From Vitreoscilla sp. (GTDB taxonomy: Bacteria; Pseudomonadota; Gammaproteobacteria; Burkholderiales; Burkholderiaceae): DNA of 5,005 bases. The stretch's first letter is position 1, and every line of letters starts with the position of its first letter. Positions 4,530 to 5,005 of this stretch are shown in pieces. Position numbers and translations under genes: made by a program. The DNA lies in the NCBI GenBank assembly GCA_014378125.1, contig JACMOG010000198.1, forward strand, positions 1 through 5,005, given 5' to 3'. The notes below the pieces were generated by a model. It did not search any database, was not told the origin of the DNA, and saw only the letters and a list, made by a program, of their open reading frames with translations.

Positions 4530-5005
4530 ATGCCGTCTCCCGCGACGCCTCCCACCGCCCTGATCGACTTCCGCTCGCCCGACGTCGGCGTGGCGCCACT
4601 GCGCCTCGCGTTCGGCGCCCCGCGCGAACGCCTGCGCGCGATGACGCTCGCCGACGTGGCGCCGCTGCTCGCCCGCGTGGACGCGCTGTCGCGTGGCGGC
4701 GCGTGGTGCGTGGGACATCTCTGCTACGAAGCGGCCGCGGCATTCGATCCCGCGTTCGAGACGCACGCCCCCGCCGATCCCACGCGCCCGCTCGCCGCCT
4801 TCGCCGTCCACGACGCACCGCTGGGGTCCGTCGCCTTCGGCCCCGGCCCCGACGCCGACCCCCACGCCGGTGCCAGCGTCCAATGGACGGACGGCCCGCA
4901 GCGGGCCACCTTCGACGCCACCATCGCCGCGATCCTGCGCGCCATCGCCGACGGCGAGGTCTACCAGGTCAACGCCACCGCGCCGCTCACGGGCCACATG
5001 CAGGG
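4530..5005 (+). CDS. pabB: Aminodeoxychorismate synthase component I (PabB), 3'-truncated
   Basis: PabB aminates chorismate to 4-amino-4-deoxychorismate using ammonia from the PabA glutaminase, the first step from chorismate to p-aminobenzoate and folate. The frame is open from the ATG to the right edge (158 codons plus two bases) with no stop. Recognisable N-terminal features are GGAWCVGHLCYEAAAAFDPA (residues 56-75), the usual G-x-x-x-YEAA-x-AFD pattern of PabB N-terminal domains, and ATIAAILRAIADGEVYQVNAT (130-150), matching the I-x-x-G-(D/E)-x-YQVN-x-T motif shared by PabB and TrpE. The catalytic chorismate-binding domain lies beyond the window. TrpE is less likely because of the YEAAxAFD region. 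Fusion to a PabC-type lyase domain is common in Betaproteobacteria but cannot be seen here. The start is the first ATG; no strong Shine-Dalgarno is visible. A palindromic repeat cluster separates it from fliR, so it is probably its own transcription unit. Confidence 0.88.
   Translation, partial: MPSPATPPTALIDFRSPDVGVAPLRLAFGAPRERLRAMTLADVAPLLARVDALSRGGAWCVGHLCYEAAAAFDPAFETHAPADPTRPLAAFAVHDAPLGSVAFGPGPDADPHAGASVQWTDGPQRATFDATIAAILRAIADGEVYQVNATAPLTGHMQ

Noticed and set aside
4346..4555. Small - strand frame over the fliR-pabB gap
   Set aside because: Its translation (GSCDCAQDD, CHPVRSRRI) is just the palindromic repeat read as protein, a known source of false ORFs.

Overview
The window is a high-GC stretch with GC-biased third codon positions. 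It carries the late part of a flagellar fliLMNOPQR operon, then a palindromic repeat cluster, then the 5' part of a folate gene. All genes lie on the + strand. Gene order, protein sequences and composition suggest a betaproteobacterium, most likely Burkholderiales. That is inferred from overall resemblance, not from a search.

Bases 1-4335 hold fliL (N-terminus cut off by the window edge), fliM, fliN, fliO, fliP, fliQ and fliR. FliM and FliN form the C-ring switch that binds CheY-P and sets rotation direction. FliP, FliQ and FliR build the export gate of the flagellar type III secretion apparatus, and FliO helps assemble FliP. FliL sits by the stators. The reading frames are intact, and lengths and landmark motifs match the families. 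fliM/fliN and fliO/fliP each overlap by 11 bp, which suggests translational coupling. Two junctions are instead wide and contain hairpins: fliN-fliO (82 bp) and fliP-fliQ (88 bp). The first fliP-fliQ hairpin is followed by four T residues and looks like a weak terminator or attenuator.

Bases 4319-4464 are the most unusual part. A perfect 30-bp palindrome is centred on the fliR stop codon. It runs directly into two identical 26-bp direct repeats and a third, inverted copy with two mismatches. Copies 2 and 3 make a 28-bp inverted repeat around a 25-nt spacer. This looks like a REP/MITE-like intergenic element that could also end transcription or protect fli mRNA 3' ends.

From 4530 to the right edge is the start of pabB (aminodeoxychorismate synthase component I, p-aminobenzoate/folate synthesis). 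It is open to the edge and probably has its own promoter downstream of the repeats. No stretch over 300 bp lacks a gene; the longest gap is 4336-4529. I found no RNA gene, CRISPR array, transposase or new multi-gene system. The coding content is ordinary, and the noteworthy signals are the repeats and intra-operon hairpins.
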